Counted from the first letter of the stretch, positions 1 to 7,500 are shown. The stretch: 64,000 nt of DNA from Mycobacterium sp. DL440 (GCF_011745145.1 NZ_CP050191.1:3737327-3801326), one strand, 5' to 3'. Numbers and translations: made by a program. Notes: generated by a model not told the origin, from the letters alone.

Positions 1-196
1 CCGCCAGCTCACGGGGGGTTGACGTCGGCAGACCCGCAATGAAAGTCGCGATCTGCTCATCGGTGGAGAACCGCCGCGTCCCGATCAATTTGGACTCCAG
101 AGCCCCGGACGCCCACAGCGCGAACACCTTCGCGCGGCTGATACCACCGAGCTTGGATGCCGTCGACTGCCAGTTGTTCAACCAGTTGTCGCTCAT
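1..196 (-). CDS. Excisionase/MerR-type HTH protein, partial at left edge
   Basis: Only the N-terminal ~65 residues lie in the window; the frame runs off the left edge. It starts at an ATG at 196 whose first bases overlap the stop of the upstream gene (ATGA), so it is translationally coupled. Residues ~18-35 (GISRAKVFALWASGALES) followed by an IGTRRFS wing look like the HTH_17/excisionase fold that binds DNA beside att sites and directs excision. Its place in a leftward block opposite an integrase supports a role in phage or element control. The C-terminus is not visible, so a general small HTH regulator is also possible. Confidence 0.6.
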   Translation of the reverse strand, partial: MSDNWLNNWQSTASKLGGISRAKVFALWASGALESKLIGTRRFSTDEQIATFIAGLPTSTPRELA

Positions 197-468
197 GCCG
201 GCCTCACCCGGAACTCGGACGGGAATGCCCTGATGTGCGCACCAAGTGCGTTGTGCAGCTTCACGACCTCGGACGAGTCCAACGTGAACGGCCCGATCTC
301 AACGGCAGGCCCGGACACAGCCGACAGGACCGAGCGCACCGGGATCGACACACACTGGTCGGTCCGGTCGTCGTGGGGCTCCAAGATGGTGGGCTGATCC
401 ACCACCTGGCGGAAGTCGTCGAACTCGCCGGTGCGATCAACCAACGGAAAGCGATGCAGTGTCCTCAC
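193..468 (-). CDS. Small phage-type hypothetical protein (91 aa)
   Basis: A 91-residue frame with 4-bp ATGA overlaps at both ends, to the antirepressor-like gene upstream and the excisionase-like gene downstream. This coupling is the main reason to call it real. I recognise no domain. The middle reads as alternating beta and helix (VEIGPFTLDSSEVVKLHNAL), like small soluble phage early-region proteins. No signal peptide or membrane helix is seen. It is probably co-transcribed from the leftward promoter near 1.56 kb and so belongs to the lytic or early side of the element. Confidence 0.55.
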   Translation of the reverse strand: MRTLHRFPLVDRTGEFDDFRQVVDQPTILEPHDDRTDQCVSIPVRSVLSAVSGPAVEIGPFTLDSSEVVKLHNALGAHIRAFPSEFRVRPA

Positions 469-1277
469 GCGTCGCCGCCTTGCACCAGTCGCAATGCGGA
501 ATCAGCAACGACGTTGGCGTAGTGCTTGGCCCAAACCGAGTCGAACAATGGGCGGTCAGACTCGGTGTAGGCGTACACCTTGCGGACGGTGCCGTTCGGG
601 AGCGTCTGGTGATGCTGTTCCGGTGCGCGGTCGTGCTCCACGATGTACCGGGCCTTGAGACGCCGGCCGAACCCGGACGCCTTCGCCTCGATGAGTGACC
701 GCTGCAGGCCCTTGCTGGCGAGGTAGTCCGAGACGTACAGCGGCACGTCGGCCGGCTCAATCTCCGGAGCTTCACCGAGGGCGCGGGCCAGGACGATTCG
801 CGCCTTGGACTCCAGGTGCTTCGGGTCGATCAGACCCTTGGCGAGTTGCAGGACCTCGATTTGGCCGCGAGCTTGCCGGGTGAGTCGGTCGAGCTGGTCC
901 TCGGTGGCGCGCGGGTTGATCGCGCCGCCCTCGTTGAAATAGGCGTCGAGCGCGTCGGCGGCTTCGGCTTGGAAGGCGATCAGCACGGGGCGCGCGTCGG
1001 ACGAGACCCGATTCTCGTCGATTCCGCCGAGCCACATCGTGAAGGTGCGGCGGTCGATCATTGTCATTTCGCGCGGCTTGCCGTCCTCGGCAACCGACAC
1101 CTCCTGGGTGACGGTTGCCCAAGACCGAGCATTCAGCTTGCGGCGCTGCGAGTCCGTCGCAAGTCCGATCGCCTCGCAGGCATGGCGCAGGGAGACAATC
1201 TCGCGGCCGCTGACGCGCGCCGCCATGACCTTGCGGTCTGTTCCGGGGATTGCGATCTGAACAAGTTCGGCGGTCAT
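465..1277 (-). CDS. Phage antirepressor-like protein (P22_AR_N type)
   Basis: A 270-residue protein. The frame stays open further upstream, but an ATG at 1277 overlaps the stop of the XRE gene by one base (TGATG), typical of coupled genes, so I choose that start. Residues ~1-110 resemble the N-terminal domain of P22-type antirepressors: a short beta start, then VSLRHACEAIGL, a variable region, and IDRRTFTMWLGGID followed by AFQAEAADALDAYF. The C-terminal half is probably a separate domain and contains LASKGLQRSLIEAKASGFGR. Such proteins counteract or replace a repressor during induction. It sits in the leftward operon with the XRE regulator. Confidence 0.7.
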   Translation of the reverse strand: MTAELVQIAIPGTDRKVMAARVSGREIVSLRHACEAIGLATDSQRRKLNARSWATVTQEVSVAEDGKPREMTMIDRRTFTMWLGGIDENRVSSDARPVLIAFQAEAADALDAYFNEGGAINPRATEDQLDRLTRQARGQIEVLQLAKGLIDPKHLESKARIVLARALGEAPEIEPADVPLYVSDYLASKGLQRSLIEAKASGFGRRLKARYIVEHDRAPEQHHQTLPNGTVRKVYAYTESDRPLFDSVWAKHYANVVADSALRLVQGGDA

Positions 1278-1549
1278 CAGGCCACCCGCTCCCGTGACGA
1301 CTTCAACGGTTCGGGCTGCCACACGTTCAGCGACGACAGTCCGAGCGCCTTGGCCCAGGCGGTCATAAGCGGGTTGCTGGCCCGCTTGTAGCCGAGTTCG
1401 ACGTTTCGGATGGTGTCGGGGTGGACACCGTCGACTCCGTTTTCGGCGATTCGATCGATGAGTTGGTTCACGCTGAGTCCGTGCGCTTCGCGGAGATCCC
1501 GGATTCGAATCTGCGGACCGATTGGCCTGGCGCTGTCTTTATCGGGCAT
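1277..1549 (-). CDS. XRE-family HTH regulator of the phage-like element
   Basis: About 90 residues from an ATG at 1549; a TTG at 1585 in the same frame is the less likely alternative because it coincides with the -35-like box of a well-spaced promoter. The helix-turn-helix spans roughly residues 15-75 (IRDLREAHGLSVNQLIDRIA and the recognition part HPDTIRNVELG). The protein probably acts as a Cro- or repressor-like DNA-binding protein on the CGCTA-type repeats just upstream. It is first in a leftward operon with the antirepressor-like protein. The transcript may be leaderless, because the -10 box lies seven bases from the ATG. Confidence 0.75.
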   Translation of the reverse strand: MPDKDSARPIGPQIRIRDLREAHGLSVNQLIDRIAENGVDGVHPDTIRNVELGYKRASNPLMTAWAKALGLSSLNVWQPEPLKSSRERVA

Positions 1550-1585
1550 GGCGCTAACTGTAGCGACAGGTTCGGACAGGAGCAA
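1549..1585 (-). promoter_or_regulatory. Leftward promoter of the phage early operon
   Basis: On the minus strand a -35 box TTGCTC (1585-1580) is followed by exactly 17 bases and a -10 box TACAGT (1562-1557), then seven bases to the ATG of the XRE gene at 1549. The spacing and the TAnnnT -10 fit a mycobacterial sigma-A promoter giving a leaderless mRNA. A small palindrome (CGCTA, four bases, TAGCG; 1552-1565) overlaps the -10, so repression at this site is likely. Confidence 0.5.
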
Positions 1586-1703
1586 GCATTTGGCGCTAGA
1601 TCTGTCGATTTCTGTCCATTGACCTGCGGAATGACAGACATGTCATTACATGTCGGAACCGCTACCAAGCGCTAGACCTGTCAAACTGTCGCTAGACCTG
1701 TCA
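1552..1703. promoter_or_regulatory. Operator repeats between XRE and repressor-like genes
   Basis: The divergent intergenic region carries a repeated 14-mer: CGCTAGACCTGTCA at 1670-1683 and again at 1690-1703 (exactly 20 bp apart), and a variant CGCTAGATCTGTCG at 1594-1607. A palindrome CGCTA-N4-TAGCG lies at 1552-1565. Two ACATGT hexamers (1638-1643 and 1648-1653) are 10 bp apart. The helical-turn spacing and the position between divergent regulators point to cooperative binding by the repressor-like and/or XRE protein, i.e. a lysis-lysogeny-type switch. No such repeats were noticed elsewhere in the window. Confidence 0.65.
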
Positions 1704-1728
1704 CACCCTGTTGCGCAACACTGTTCCC

Positions 1729-2499
1729 ATGACCGCAGAAGAGTGGGAACGGCTCGCTGATTTCGTGTCCGCACGAATAGACGAGCTCGACGTAACACAG
1801 GCGCAGATACAGCAGCGCGGAGGACCCAGCCCGGCCAAGGTCCGTGAAGTCACCTCACGCAGGGCAACGGCGATGAGCCCAAGTAAGCGACGTGATCTAG
1901 AACGCGCGCTCGAATGGGCGCCACGGAGTATCGATGACGTACTTGCCGGCGGTGATCCAACGCCGATGCAGCGCCCCACCGTTGCCGCCGAGGCTGAACC
2001 ACCTCCAGCTATGGACCTCAGTCGCGGAGTAATCGACGATCTGATCAACACCGTTGGCCGGACCCGGGAATCGCCGCCGATCGACAGGGCCACGGAGATC
2101 TTCCGTGTGATCGCCAAGTCGGTGAACATCACCCGGAACACGTTGGTCCACGAGACCGGCGCCTCCGGCCGGGCGAATGCCATCAACTCGATATATGCAG
2201 CGACTAACGCGATCCCCTATATGCGGGACGCACTCGAAGAGATCAGAGGAGAAAGCCATGACGTGGAAACTGCGCCGGAATCGGATGCACAAACGGAAGG
2301 CCAGCAAGGCCAGGAGGCTGGCGTCGACGAAGCCGCTGATGCGGAGTCAGCCAGGCCGGCCGGAGACCACCACCCGCCATCAGGCACCGAGTCGCCGACG
2401 AAGCCGCGGCGACGAGACGCATCCCAGATTCAGGACCGGATTCCGAGATCGGCGAAGGCTGGTAAGCGTGGCAAGGACACGACGGGCTTCGATCAATGA
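1729..2499 (+). CDS. Putative phage immunity repressor-like protein
   Basis: Read from the ATG at 1729 (256 aa); a TTG six codons upstream is possible. The N-terminal ~75 residues look like a DNA-binding region (MTAEEWERLADFVSARIDEL, then a VTQAQIQQRG segment resembling an HTH, and MSPSKRRDLERAL). A central helical region is followed by an acidic, low-complexity tail rich in E, A, Q and D from ~residue 180 and a basic end. The position beside operator repeats, divergent from an XRE gene and upstream of an integrase, suggests an immunity repressor. No family was firmly recognised, and the tail is unusual for a repressor. Confidence 0.55.
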   Translation: MTAEEWERLADFVSARIDELDVTQAQIQQRGGPSPAKVREVTSRRATAMSPSKRRDLERALEWAPRSIDDVLAGGDPTPMQRPTVAAEAEPPPAMDLSRGVIDDLINTVGRTRESPPIDRATEIFRVIAKSVNITRNTLVHETGASGRANAINSIYAATNAIPYMRDALEEIRGESHDVETAPESDAQTEGQQGQEAGVDEAADAESARPAGDHHPPSGTESPTKPRRRDASQIQDRIPRSAKAGKRGKDTTGFDQ

Positions 2500-2574
2500 C
2501 CACTCAGTCGGGGGCATCACGTCCATCTCGGCGTGGATCAAATCGAATGTGGCACTTAGCTCGTCGTCGTCCAT
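2380..2574 (-). CDS. Small hypothetical protein overlapping repressor-gene 3' end
   Basis: A 64-residue frame read leftward from ATG 2574. It has a strong ribosome-binding site on the minus strand (GAGGGG, eight bases before the ATG), which is the main support. The first half is acidic and helical (MDDDELSATFDLIHAEMD), then WSLIEARRVLATLTSLRR and a basic, arginine-rich end. It overlaps the last 120 bp of the repressor-like gene on the opposite strand, so one of the two 3' ends may be extended non-coding sequence. No family recognised. Confidence 0.4.
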   Translation of the reverse strand: MDDDELSATFDLIHAEMDVMPPTEWSLIEARRVLATLTSLRRSRNPVLNLGCVSSPRLRRRLGA

Positions 2575-2949
2575 CAAGGTTTCCCCTCTTGTCCTGCTCA
2601 ACTGCTGTGAGGAGGAGAGTAGATGGTTGCGCCGACAAACTTTTGACGACCCAGCAAATTACAGATGTGTCATTTGACCTGCACAAACAGTGAATGCTGG
2701 CTACTTAGAAACCCGTTACCCAACAGCCAACCTTCCCGAGTTAGCGGTGCCTTAAAACTGCGGGGGGGGGGCGTCTTTTGCGTAGTTGTTTTTCAAACGA
2801 ACCCGCGGTGCAGGTATGTTTCGCCGCTTCGACCTGATCGATCGCGACACCCCACTACTGCACGCACCGCCAGTCAGAACACGCGTTGCCAGGTAGTCCA
2901 CTGGCGAAATCTCAGCCGCGAAACTGAAAACATACTGAGGGAGAAACCG
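2575..2949. other. Non-coding gap before integrase, with G10 run
   Basis: About 375 bp without a convincing gene. It is less GC-rich than its surroundings and contains a run of ten G at 2762-2771. A frame open across this gap into the integrase has no plausible upstream start or codon usage. A 26-codon reading frame (2816-2896) and a seven-codon one behind an AGGAGG at about 2610 are too short to call. The region probably holds the integrase promoter and perhaps part of attP, but no core could be identified with one end of the element missing. Confidence 0.4.
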
Positions 2950-4149
2950 ATGCCCCGTCAACGGCTCGCGCCGGGCGAGCACGGCAAGATCACCACGACC
3001 CGCAAGGACAGCACTTGGTATGCCACAACCTATGTGCGGCTGCACACCGGGAAGCTGCGCGAGCGAGAGGCCTCCTCAGGGAAGTCGGCAGAGGACGCGC
3101 GCCGCACCTTGTTGCGGCGGATCAAGACCGAGCTGGAATCCAACGCGCCGGCCGGGGTCATCGGGAACCGGACCACACTGTCCGAACTGTTCGAGGTGTG
3201 GATCGCAGCGAAGATCACCGAGGACGGGCTGAAGCCTCAGACCGAGGCCCAGTATCAGAGGGCGTGGCGGCTGCATGGAAGTGCGCAGCTCGGCGAGCTG
3301 CGGATCTCAGAGCTGACGACTAGCCGCGCGGACGCTCACCTCAAGGCATTGCCGGCGGGACCATCGACGCAGCTACGGACCGTGCTGGCCGGCATGTTCA
3401 GCCTGGCCGCCCGGTTCGACGTGGTGCGGCATAGCCCGATCGCTGAGGCCCGGGCCACGGCGGCAGAAAAGAAACCTGCCCGATCGTTGACCTCGGCAGA
3501 ACTGGACCGAGTGCGTGAGGCGGTCAGGGTGTATTGCGAACTGAGTCCAGCTCGGGGCAAGCGCGCGGCGGGAGCGGGACGTCAGAAAGGCCCGATGTTG
3601 CGTGCGTTCGTGGAGTTGCTCGCCGCGACGGGTGTCCGCCCGGGTGAGGTGTTGGCTATCCAGTGGCCGGAGGTGGATCTGCTGGGTGACCCGCCGACGG
3701 TAACTGTGTCGGGGACGCTGCTCGATCACGGTGCGATTCCGGGCAAGCCCCTGCATCGGCAGGACTCACGGAAGAAGGATGCGCCGTCGCACACGGTGAT
3801 CTTGCCGAAGTTCAGCGTCGAGGTGTTGACGGAGCTGTTCGGCCGGACGGGCAGTGTGGAGGATGGGCCGGTGTTGGCCAGTTCGTCTGGCGGCTGGGTG
3901 TCGCTGTCGAGCATCTCGAAGCAGCTTCGGGCGGCGCTCAAGCCGCACCCTGATCTTGCGTGGGTGACGCCGCACTCGTTCCGGCGGTCGGTAGCCACGG
4001 TGGTTCGCGACGGCCTCGGTATCGAGGCGGCACAAGCGCAGTTGTCGCACAGCCAACTGTCGACGACGGAACACCACTATGCGCAGCGGAGAACGATGGG
4101 ACCCGACGCCCGGGCGGTCCTCGACAAGTGGGCAGGTCAACCAGGGTGA
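2950..4149 (+). CDS. int: Tyrosine-family site-specific integrase
   Basis: A 399-residue phage-type tyrosine recombinase that joins attP and attB. The start is ATG 2950, preceded by GGGAGA at good spacing; the frame extends upstream but that part looks non-coding. An arm-binding and SAM-like N-terminal domain (~75-165) is followed by the catalytic domain. Visible catalytic residues are R230 in ATGVRPGEVL, H342 and R345 in PHSFRRS, H367 in LSHSQ and the nucleophile candidate Y377 in EHHYAQR, all in standard order, so it should be active. It is the last gene of the phage-like element; a hairpin follows 27 bp downstream. Confidence 0.93.
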   Translation: MPRQRLAPGEHGKITTTRKDSTWYATTYVRLHTGKLREREASSGKSAEDARRTLLRRIKTELESNAPAGVIGNRTTLSELFEVWIAAKITEDGLKPQTEAQYQRAWRLHGSAQLGELRISELTTSRADAHLKALPAGPSTQLRTVLAGMFSLAARFDVVRHSPIAEARATAAEKKPARSLTSAELDRVREAVRVYCELSPARGKRAAGAGRQKGPMLRAFVELLAATGVRPGEVLAIQWPEVDLLGDPPTVTVSGTLLDHGAIPGKPLHRQDSRKKDAPSHTVILPKFSVEVLTELFGRTGSVEDGPVLASSSGGWVSLSSISKQLRAALKPHPDLAWVTPHSFRRSVATVVRDGLGIEAAQAQLSHSQLSTTEHHYAQRRTMGPDARAVLDKWAGQPG

Positions 4150-4175
4150 TGTCTCAATTTACGGGGAAAATACGG

Positions 4176-4201
4176 GATTGGGCCGCCGAAGCGGCCCAAT
4201 C
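4176..4201 (+). terminator. Hairpin terminator after integrase
   Basis: Perfect 11-bp stem (4176-4186 with 4191-4201, arms GATTGGGCCGC and GCGGCCCAATC) closed by a CGAA loop, with no long T-run behind it. It lies between the integrase stop and the oppositely oriented DUF1059 gene and probably terminates the integrase transcript. The junction between element and host chromosome should be close by, in the integrase or this 75-bp gap. Confidence 0.7.
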
Positions 4202-4225
4202 GATCACATTTCCCCAGGTCAGAGA

Positions 4226-4375
4226 CTAGTAGGCCATGAAGAGGATCATTTCCCGGTCGTACTCGCGCCCGGGGTGCTGCTGGGCCAGATGAGCCTGGGC
4301 CTTCTCAACAAGGTCGTCCTCATCGGTGCCGCTGATCGCTTCGCCGCACGGGCAGTTCAGATGTGTCTTCGCCAT
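4226..4375 (-). CDS. DUF1059-type small protein (49 aa)
   Basis: A 49-residue protein read leftward from ATG 4375 to TAG at 4226. It has the family pattern: an N-terminal MAKTHLNCPCGEAISGTDED with a CxC pair, a helix LVEKAQAHLAQQHPG and a short hydrophobic end. DUF1059 proteins are small soluble proteins of unknown function common in actinobacteria; the CPCG and histidine suggest a metal site, but this is inference. It is the first clearly host-type gene to the right of the phage-like element, and its 3' end faces the integrase. Confidence 0.8.
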   Translation of the reverse strand: MAKTHLNCPCGEAISGTDEDDLVEKAQAHLAQQHPGREYDREMILFMAY

Positions 4376-4417
4376 ATGTTCACCATCGCATAGGACATCC
4401 GGGATTCAACCCCGAGT

Positions 4418-4438
4418 CTGCGCACAGATCGGAATTTC
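4418..4438. repeat. Dispersed repeat (copy 1), partner at 13276
   Basis: A 21-bp sequence beginning CTGCGCACAGATCG and ending GAATTTC recurs with one base inserted at 13276-13297, where it forms one arm of a long hairpin. Here the right-hand arm is only partly conserved (a CGCGATCT at about 4454), so this copy looks like a decayed hairpin downstream of the HhH-GPD gene. It may still act as a weak terminator. Confidence 0.45.
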
Positions 4439-4475
4439 GCGCCTGAACGCGATCTCACCGCAGCGTCGATGCGGA

Positions 4476-5063
4476 TCAGCTCTTGGCGACCTTGGCTTCT
4501 TTGGCTGCAGCCTTCATCTGTTTCTTGTACGTGCGCACCTTCTGCAACGACCCGGGATCGACCACGTCAGCCACCGACATGAAGCTGCCGGCAGTGCCGT
4601 AATCCCCCGCAGCCTCCCGCCAGCCCGCAGGCGCCACGCCGTACTGCTTGCCCAACAGCGCCAAGAAGATCCGGGCCTTCTGGTCACCGAACCCGGGCAG
4701 CCGCTTGAGCCGGCGCAACACCTCTTTGCCATCGGGGTCGCCACCGGTCCACAGCGCCGTCACGTCGCCGTCGTACTCGTCGACGATGGCGCGCGCGAGG
4801 TCCTGCACCCGCTTGCCCATCGACCCCGGAAACCGGTGAATGGCAGGGGTTTGCGATACCAGCGCGATGAAGTTGTCCGGGTTGTAGTCGGCGATCTCGC
4901 GAGCGTCGACGTCACCGAGACGGTCGGCGATCTTCTTGGGGCCGCCGAACGCGACCTCCATCGGAATCTGCTGATCCAACAACATGCCCACAAGAAGCGC
5001 GAACGGGTTGGACTCCAGCAGGGCGTCGGCCTCCGGATCTTGGACTAGCTGCAGTTTCGCCAC
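4476..5063 (-). CDS. HhH-GPD-type DNA repair family protein
   Basis: A 195-residue protein of the actinobacterial HhH-GPD family (often annotated as base-excision repair protein or HesB-like). Visible features: an N-terminal helical block with FALLVGMLLDQQIPMEVAF, typical of the glycosylase fold, and the hairpin LPGFGDQKARIFLALLGK at ~120-138. The lysine or aspartate pair of classical glycosylases is not obvious here, so activity is uncertain. The C-terminus is lysine-rich (KKQMKAAAKEAKVAKS). It is a single gene, divergent from the secreted DUF732 protein. Confidence 0.85.
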   Translation of the reverse strand: MAKLQLVQDPEADALLESNPFALLVGMLLDQQIPMEVAFGGPKKIADRLGDVDAREIADYNPDNFIALVSQTPAIHRFPGSMGKRVQDLARAIVDEYDGDVTALWTGGDPDGKEVLRRLKRLPGFGDQKARIFLALLGKQYGVAPAGWREAAGDYGTAGSFMSVADVVDPGSLQKVRTYKKQMKAAAKEAKVAKS

Positions 5064-5161
5064 GTCGCCAGTTTAGGACTAGACCCGTTTTTGACGTCTG
5101 TGTCGGCACAGTGTGCGAATGTGTACGCGATAACCGGTGAATATGCCCATAGGAGTTGGAC

Positions 5162-5458
5162 ATGAGACGCGTCGTTGCACCTCTTCTTGCAGCGGTGGTT
5201 ACCGCGATCGCCTTGGCCGCCACGGCCAACGCCATCCCCGACCAGGGCACGCCGGAATTCGACAACTACATGCAGGGCCTGGACCGCAACGGATTCCACT
5301 TGAATCCCGACACCGCGTGGCGCGTCGCCCACCAGGCGTGTATGGGCGGCATCCCGGGATACATCGGATTGGAACTGGCTGCGCAAGGCGTTTTCGGCCC
5401 CGGCTCTGAGCAGCGGGTCTACGACGTGGCCAGGAAGTACGCCTGCCCCGTTCAGTAG
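5162..5458 (+). CDS. Secreted DUF732 protein
   Basis: A 98-residue precursor. I choose ATG 5162 because AGGAG lies at 5151-5155, six bases upstream; the TTG at 5156 is too close. A Sec signal peptide (MRRVVAPLLAAVVTAIALAA) ends near ATANA. The mature part has the DUF732 pattern: a helix with FDNYMQGLDRNGF, then a cysteine in HQACMGG and a second cysteine at ARKYACPVQ, likely forming a disulfide. These small exported proteins are common in mycobacteria and of unknown function. It probably stands alone: the kinase starts 48 bp later but belongs to the next operon. Confidence 0.88.
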   Translation: MRRVVAPLLAAVVTAIALAATANAIPDQGTPEFDNYMQGLDRNGFHLNPDTAWRVAHQACMGGIPGYIGLELAAQGVFGPGSEQRVYDVARKYACPVQ

Positions 5459-5506
5459 GTGAGCTAGCTGCGGTTTCGCCGCACAGCAATCTAAAGTTGC
5501 CGCACG

Positions 5507-6706
5507 ATGTCCGGTGAGGTTGCAGTCGCGCTGGCCCTTGCGCTGATCTTGGCGGCGGTCGCCGCCGTCGTCGTGGTGCGCACGCGACGGGTGGTGGCCA
5601 CGCCCACCGAACGCGCCGTGCACACCGCGCTGCACACCGCGGCGCAGGCGGCCCGCGCGCTGCGCCAGGGGCTGGACACCGAATCCGCTCAGACCGCCGC
5701 GCCGTATCTACGCGAGTTGACCGGTACCGCGGGTTTGGCCCTGTTCGACGACGACGCGGTACTGCTGGCCCGCGACCACGACGATGAGGCCATCTGGCAG
5801 TCCGGGACCGTCGAGGCCTGTGCCGACACGGCGCGGGAGTCGATCAGCGCAGGCCGCCGCGTCTTGCGCACCGCACGGTCGACAGCTGTCGTGGCCCAGC
5901 CGCTGCTGACCGAGGGCGGCGAGGTACTCGGCGCGCTGGTGGTGCTGACCCCGGCCGGCCCCGGCCCGGGCATGCTCGGTGCGGTCGGCGAGGTGGCCCG
6001 CTACGCCGCCAGCCAGATCGAGCTCGCCGAACTCGACGCGTCACGCGCCCGGCTGGACCGAGCCGAGGTGCTGGCGCTGCGGGCCCAGATCAGCCCGCAC
6101 TTCATCTACAACGCGCTCAACACGATTGCCTCGTTCGTCCGCACCGACCCGGACCGGGCCCGCGAACTGGTCCTGGAATTCGCCGATTTCACCCGCTACT
6201 CGTTCCGCGCGGCCGGGCAGTACACGACGCTCGCGGACGAACTGCGCAACATCGACCGCTACCTGACCCTGGAACGGGCCCGTTTCGGTACCAATCTGCG
6301 GGTGCGGCTTCAGGTGGCCCCCGAGGTGCTCAATGTCGTGGTGCCGTTCCTGGCCCTGCAACCCCTGGTGGAGAACGCGGTGCGGCACGGACTGGCCGAC
6401 AACGGCGGCGGATCGGTGGAGATCGTCGCCCGCGACGCGGGCACCGAGTGCGTGATCACCGTCGAAGACGACGGCGCGGGCATGGATCCCGACACGCTGC
6501 GCGCCGGCCACGGCGACGCGCTGGCCGACCGCACCGGTGAATCCGCCCATGTCGGGCTGACAAATGTGGACCATCGTCTGCGCGCGGCATTCGGCAACGA
6601 TTACGGTCTTGTGGTCGAGACAGCGGTCGGTGCGGGCACCAAAGTGGTGATGCGCGTGCCGAAGTTCCGATCAGGGGTCCGAGCCGGCGGAGGTGCGTTG
6701 GGGTGA
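5507..6706 (+). CDS. LytS-type sensor histidine kinase
   Basis: A 399-residue kinase. There is one N-terminal membrane helix (~5-24) rather than the five-helix LytS sensor, then a GAF-like region (~60-165) and the His_kinase domain. The phospho-acceptor is probably H198 in AQISPHFIYN, followed by the family LTLERARF segment. The N-box is LQPLVENAVRHG (N290, H294), and DDGAGM (321-326) is the G-box of the HATPase domain. It overlaps the LytTR response regulator by 4 bp (GTGA). It heads an operon with a DUF485/symporter pair, so by analogy to the pyruvate-sensing LytS systems of enterics it may report on a small carboxylate. Confidence 0.92.
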   Translation: MSGEVAVALALALILAAVAAVVVVRTRRVVATPTERAVHTALHTAAQAARALRQGLDTESAQTAAPYLRELTGTAGLALFDDDAVLLARDHDDEAIWQSGTVEACADTARESISAGRRVLRTARSTAVVAQPLLTEGGEVLGALVVLTPAGPGPGMLGAVGEVARYAASQIELAELDASRARLDRAEVLALRAQISPHFIYNALNTIASFVRTDPDRARELVLEFADFTRYSFRAAGQYTTLADELRNIDRYLTLERARFGTNLRVRLQVAPEVLNVVVPFLALQPLVENAVRHGLADNGGGSVEIVARDAGTECVITVEDDGAGMDPDTLRAGHGDALADRTGESAHVGLTNVDHRLRAAFGNDYGLVVETAVGAGTKVVMRVPKFRSGVRAGGGALG

Positions 6707-7500
6707 GCTCCAACCTGACCGTGCTCGCCGTCGACGACGAGGCACCCGCACTCGACGAGCTGGCCTACCTGCTGGGACGGCACCCCGACGTCAGCGAGGT
6801 GCACACGGCGTCCGACGCCACCTCGGCACTGCGCGAACTCAACCAGCACACGATCGACGCGGTGTTCCTCGACATCAACATGCCCGGCCTGTCCGGCATC
6901 GAATTGGCCGGTGTGCTGGCCAATTACGCGACCCGGCCCGCCGTGGTGTTCGTGACCGCCCACGAGGACAAGGCGGTGGCGGCCTTCGACGTCGGCGCCG
7001 TCGACTATCTGCTGAAGCCGATCCGGCAAAACCGCCTGGACGAGGCCGTGCGCCGCGTTGCGGCGGCCGCACCGACGGCCTCGGCCGAGCCGGCCGGCGC
7101 GGCTGAGGCCGAGGACCAGGACTGGAATGTGGTCCCCGCCGAACTGGGCGGCATCACCCACCTGGTGCCCCGCGACAGTATCGGCTGGGTCGAAGCCGAG
7201 GGTGACTACGCGCGGCTGCACTCGGTCACCGGTGCCCACCTGGTGCGAATCCCGTTGAGCACCTTGGAGGCCCGCTGGCGTGACCACGGGTTCCAGCGCA
7301 TCCACCGGTCGTACCTGGTGTCACTGCGGCAGGTCACCGGGCTGCGCACGGCGGACGGCGCAACGCTGGTCCGCTTGCGCGCCAACGGAACCTCCCCCGC
7401 CGTGGAACTTCCGGTGAGCCGACGCCAGGCCCGTGAATTGCGCGACCGTCTGGTCCGCGATCCGATGCGTTCCCTCAAACCGGCGGGCAGCGATGAGTGA
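6703..7500 (+). CDS. LytTR-family response regulator
   Basis: A 265-residue regulator starting at GTG 6703, overlapping the kinase stop. The receiver domain (1-115) has acidic residues D11/D12, phospho-acceptor D57 in VFLDINMPG, T85 and K105 in YLLKPI. After an alanine-rich linker, a LytTR DNA-binding domain (~150-255) includes VEAEGDYARLHS and FQRIHRSYLVSLRQV. LytTR proteins bind two direct repeats about 21 bp apart; such a pair occurs at 9688-9716, upstream of the second symporter operon. It overlaps the DUF485 gene (ATGAGTGA). Confidence 0.93.
   Translation: MSSNLTVLAVDDEAPALDELAYLLGRHPDVSEVHTASDATSALRELNQHTIDAVFLDINMPGLSGIELAGVLANYATRPAVVFVTAHEDKAVAAFDVGAVDYLLKPIRQNRLDEAVRRVAAAAPTASAEPAGAAEAEDQDWNVVPAELGGITHLVPRDSIGWVEAEGDYARLHSVTGAHLVRIPLSTLEARWRDHGFQRIHRSYLVSLRQVTGLRTADGATLVRLRANGTSPAVELPVSRRQARELRDRLVRDPMRSLKPAGSDE

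Noticed and set aside
1552..1703. Repeats considered as a CRISPR array
   Set aside because: Units are only 14 bp, unevenly spaced and lie in a promoter region; no cas genes.
2816..2896. 26-codon rightward frame in the gap before integrase
   Set aside because: Too short, no ribosome-binding site, no family pattern; left as non-coding.
2665..2949. Upstream extension of the integrase frame
   Set aside because: The stretch before ATG 2950 has odd codon usage, a G10 run and no start signal; GGGAGA precedes ATG 2950.
1729..4149. Integration-dependent immunity (attP inside repressor gene)
   Set aside because: The repressor-like gene is separate from the integrase, with a 450-bp gap, and no att core was found within it.
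4326..5048. Long plus-strand frame opposite the HhH-GPD gene
   Set aside because: Shadow of high-GC coding on the other strand; low-complexity, no family.
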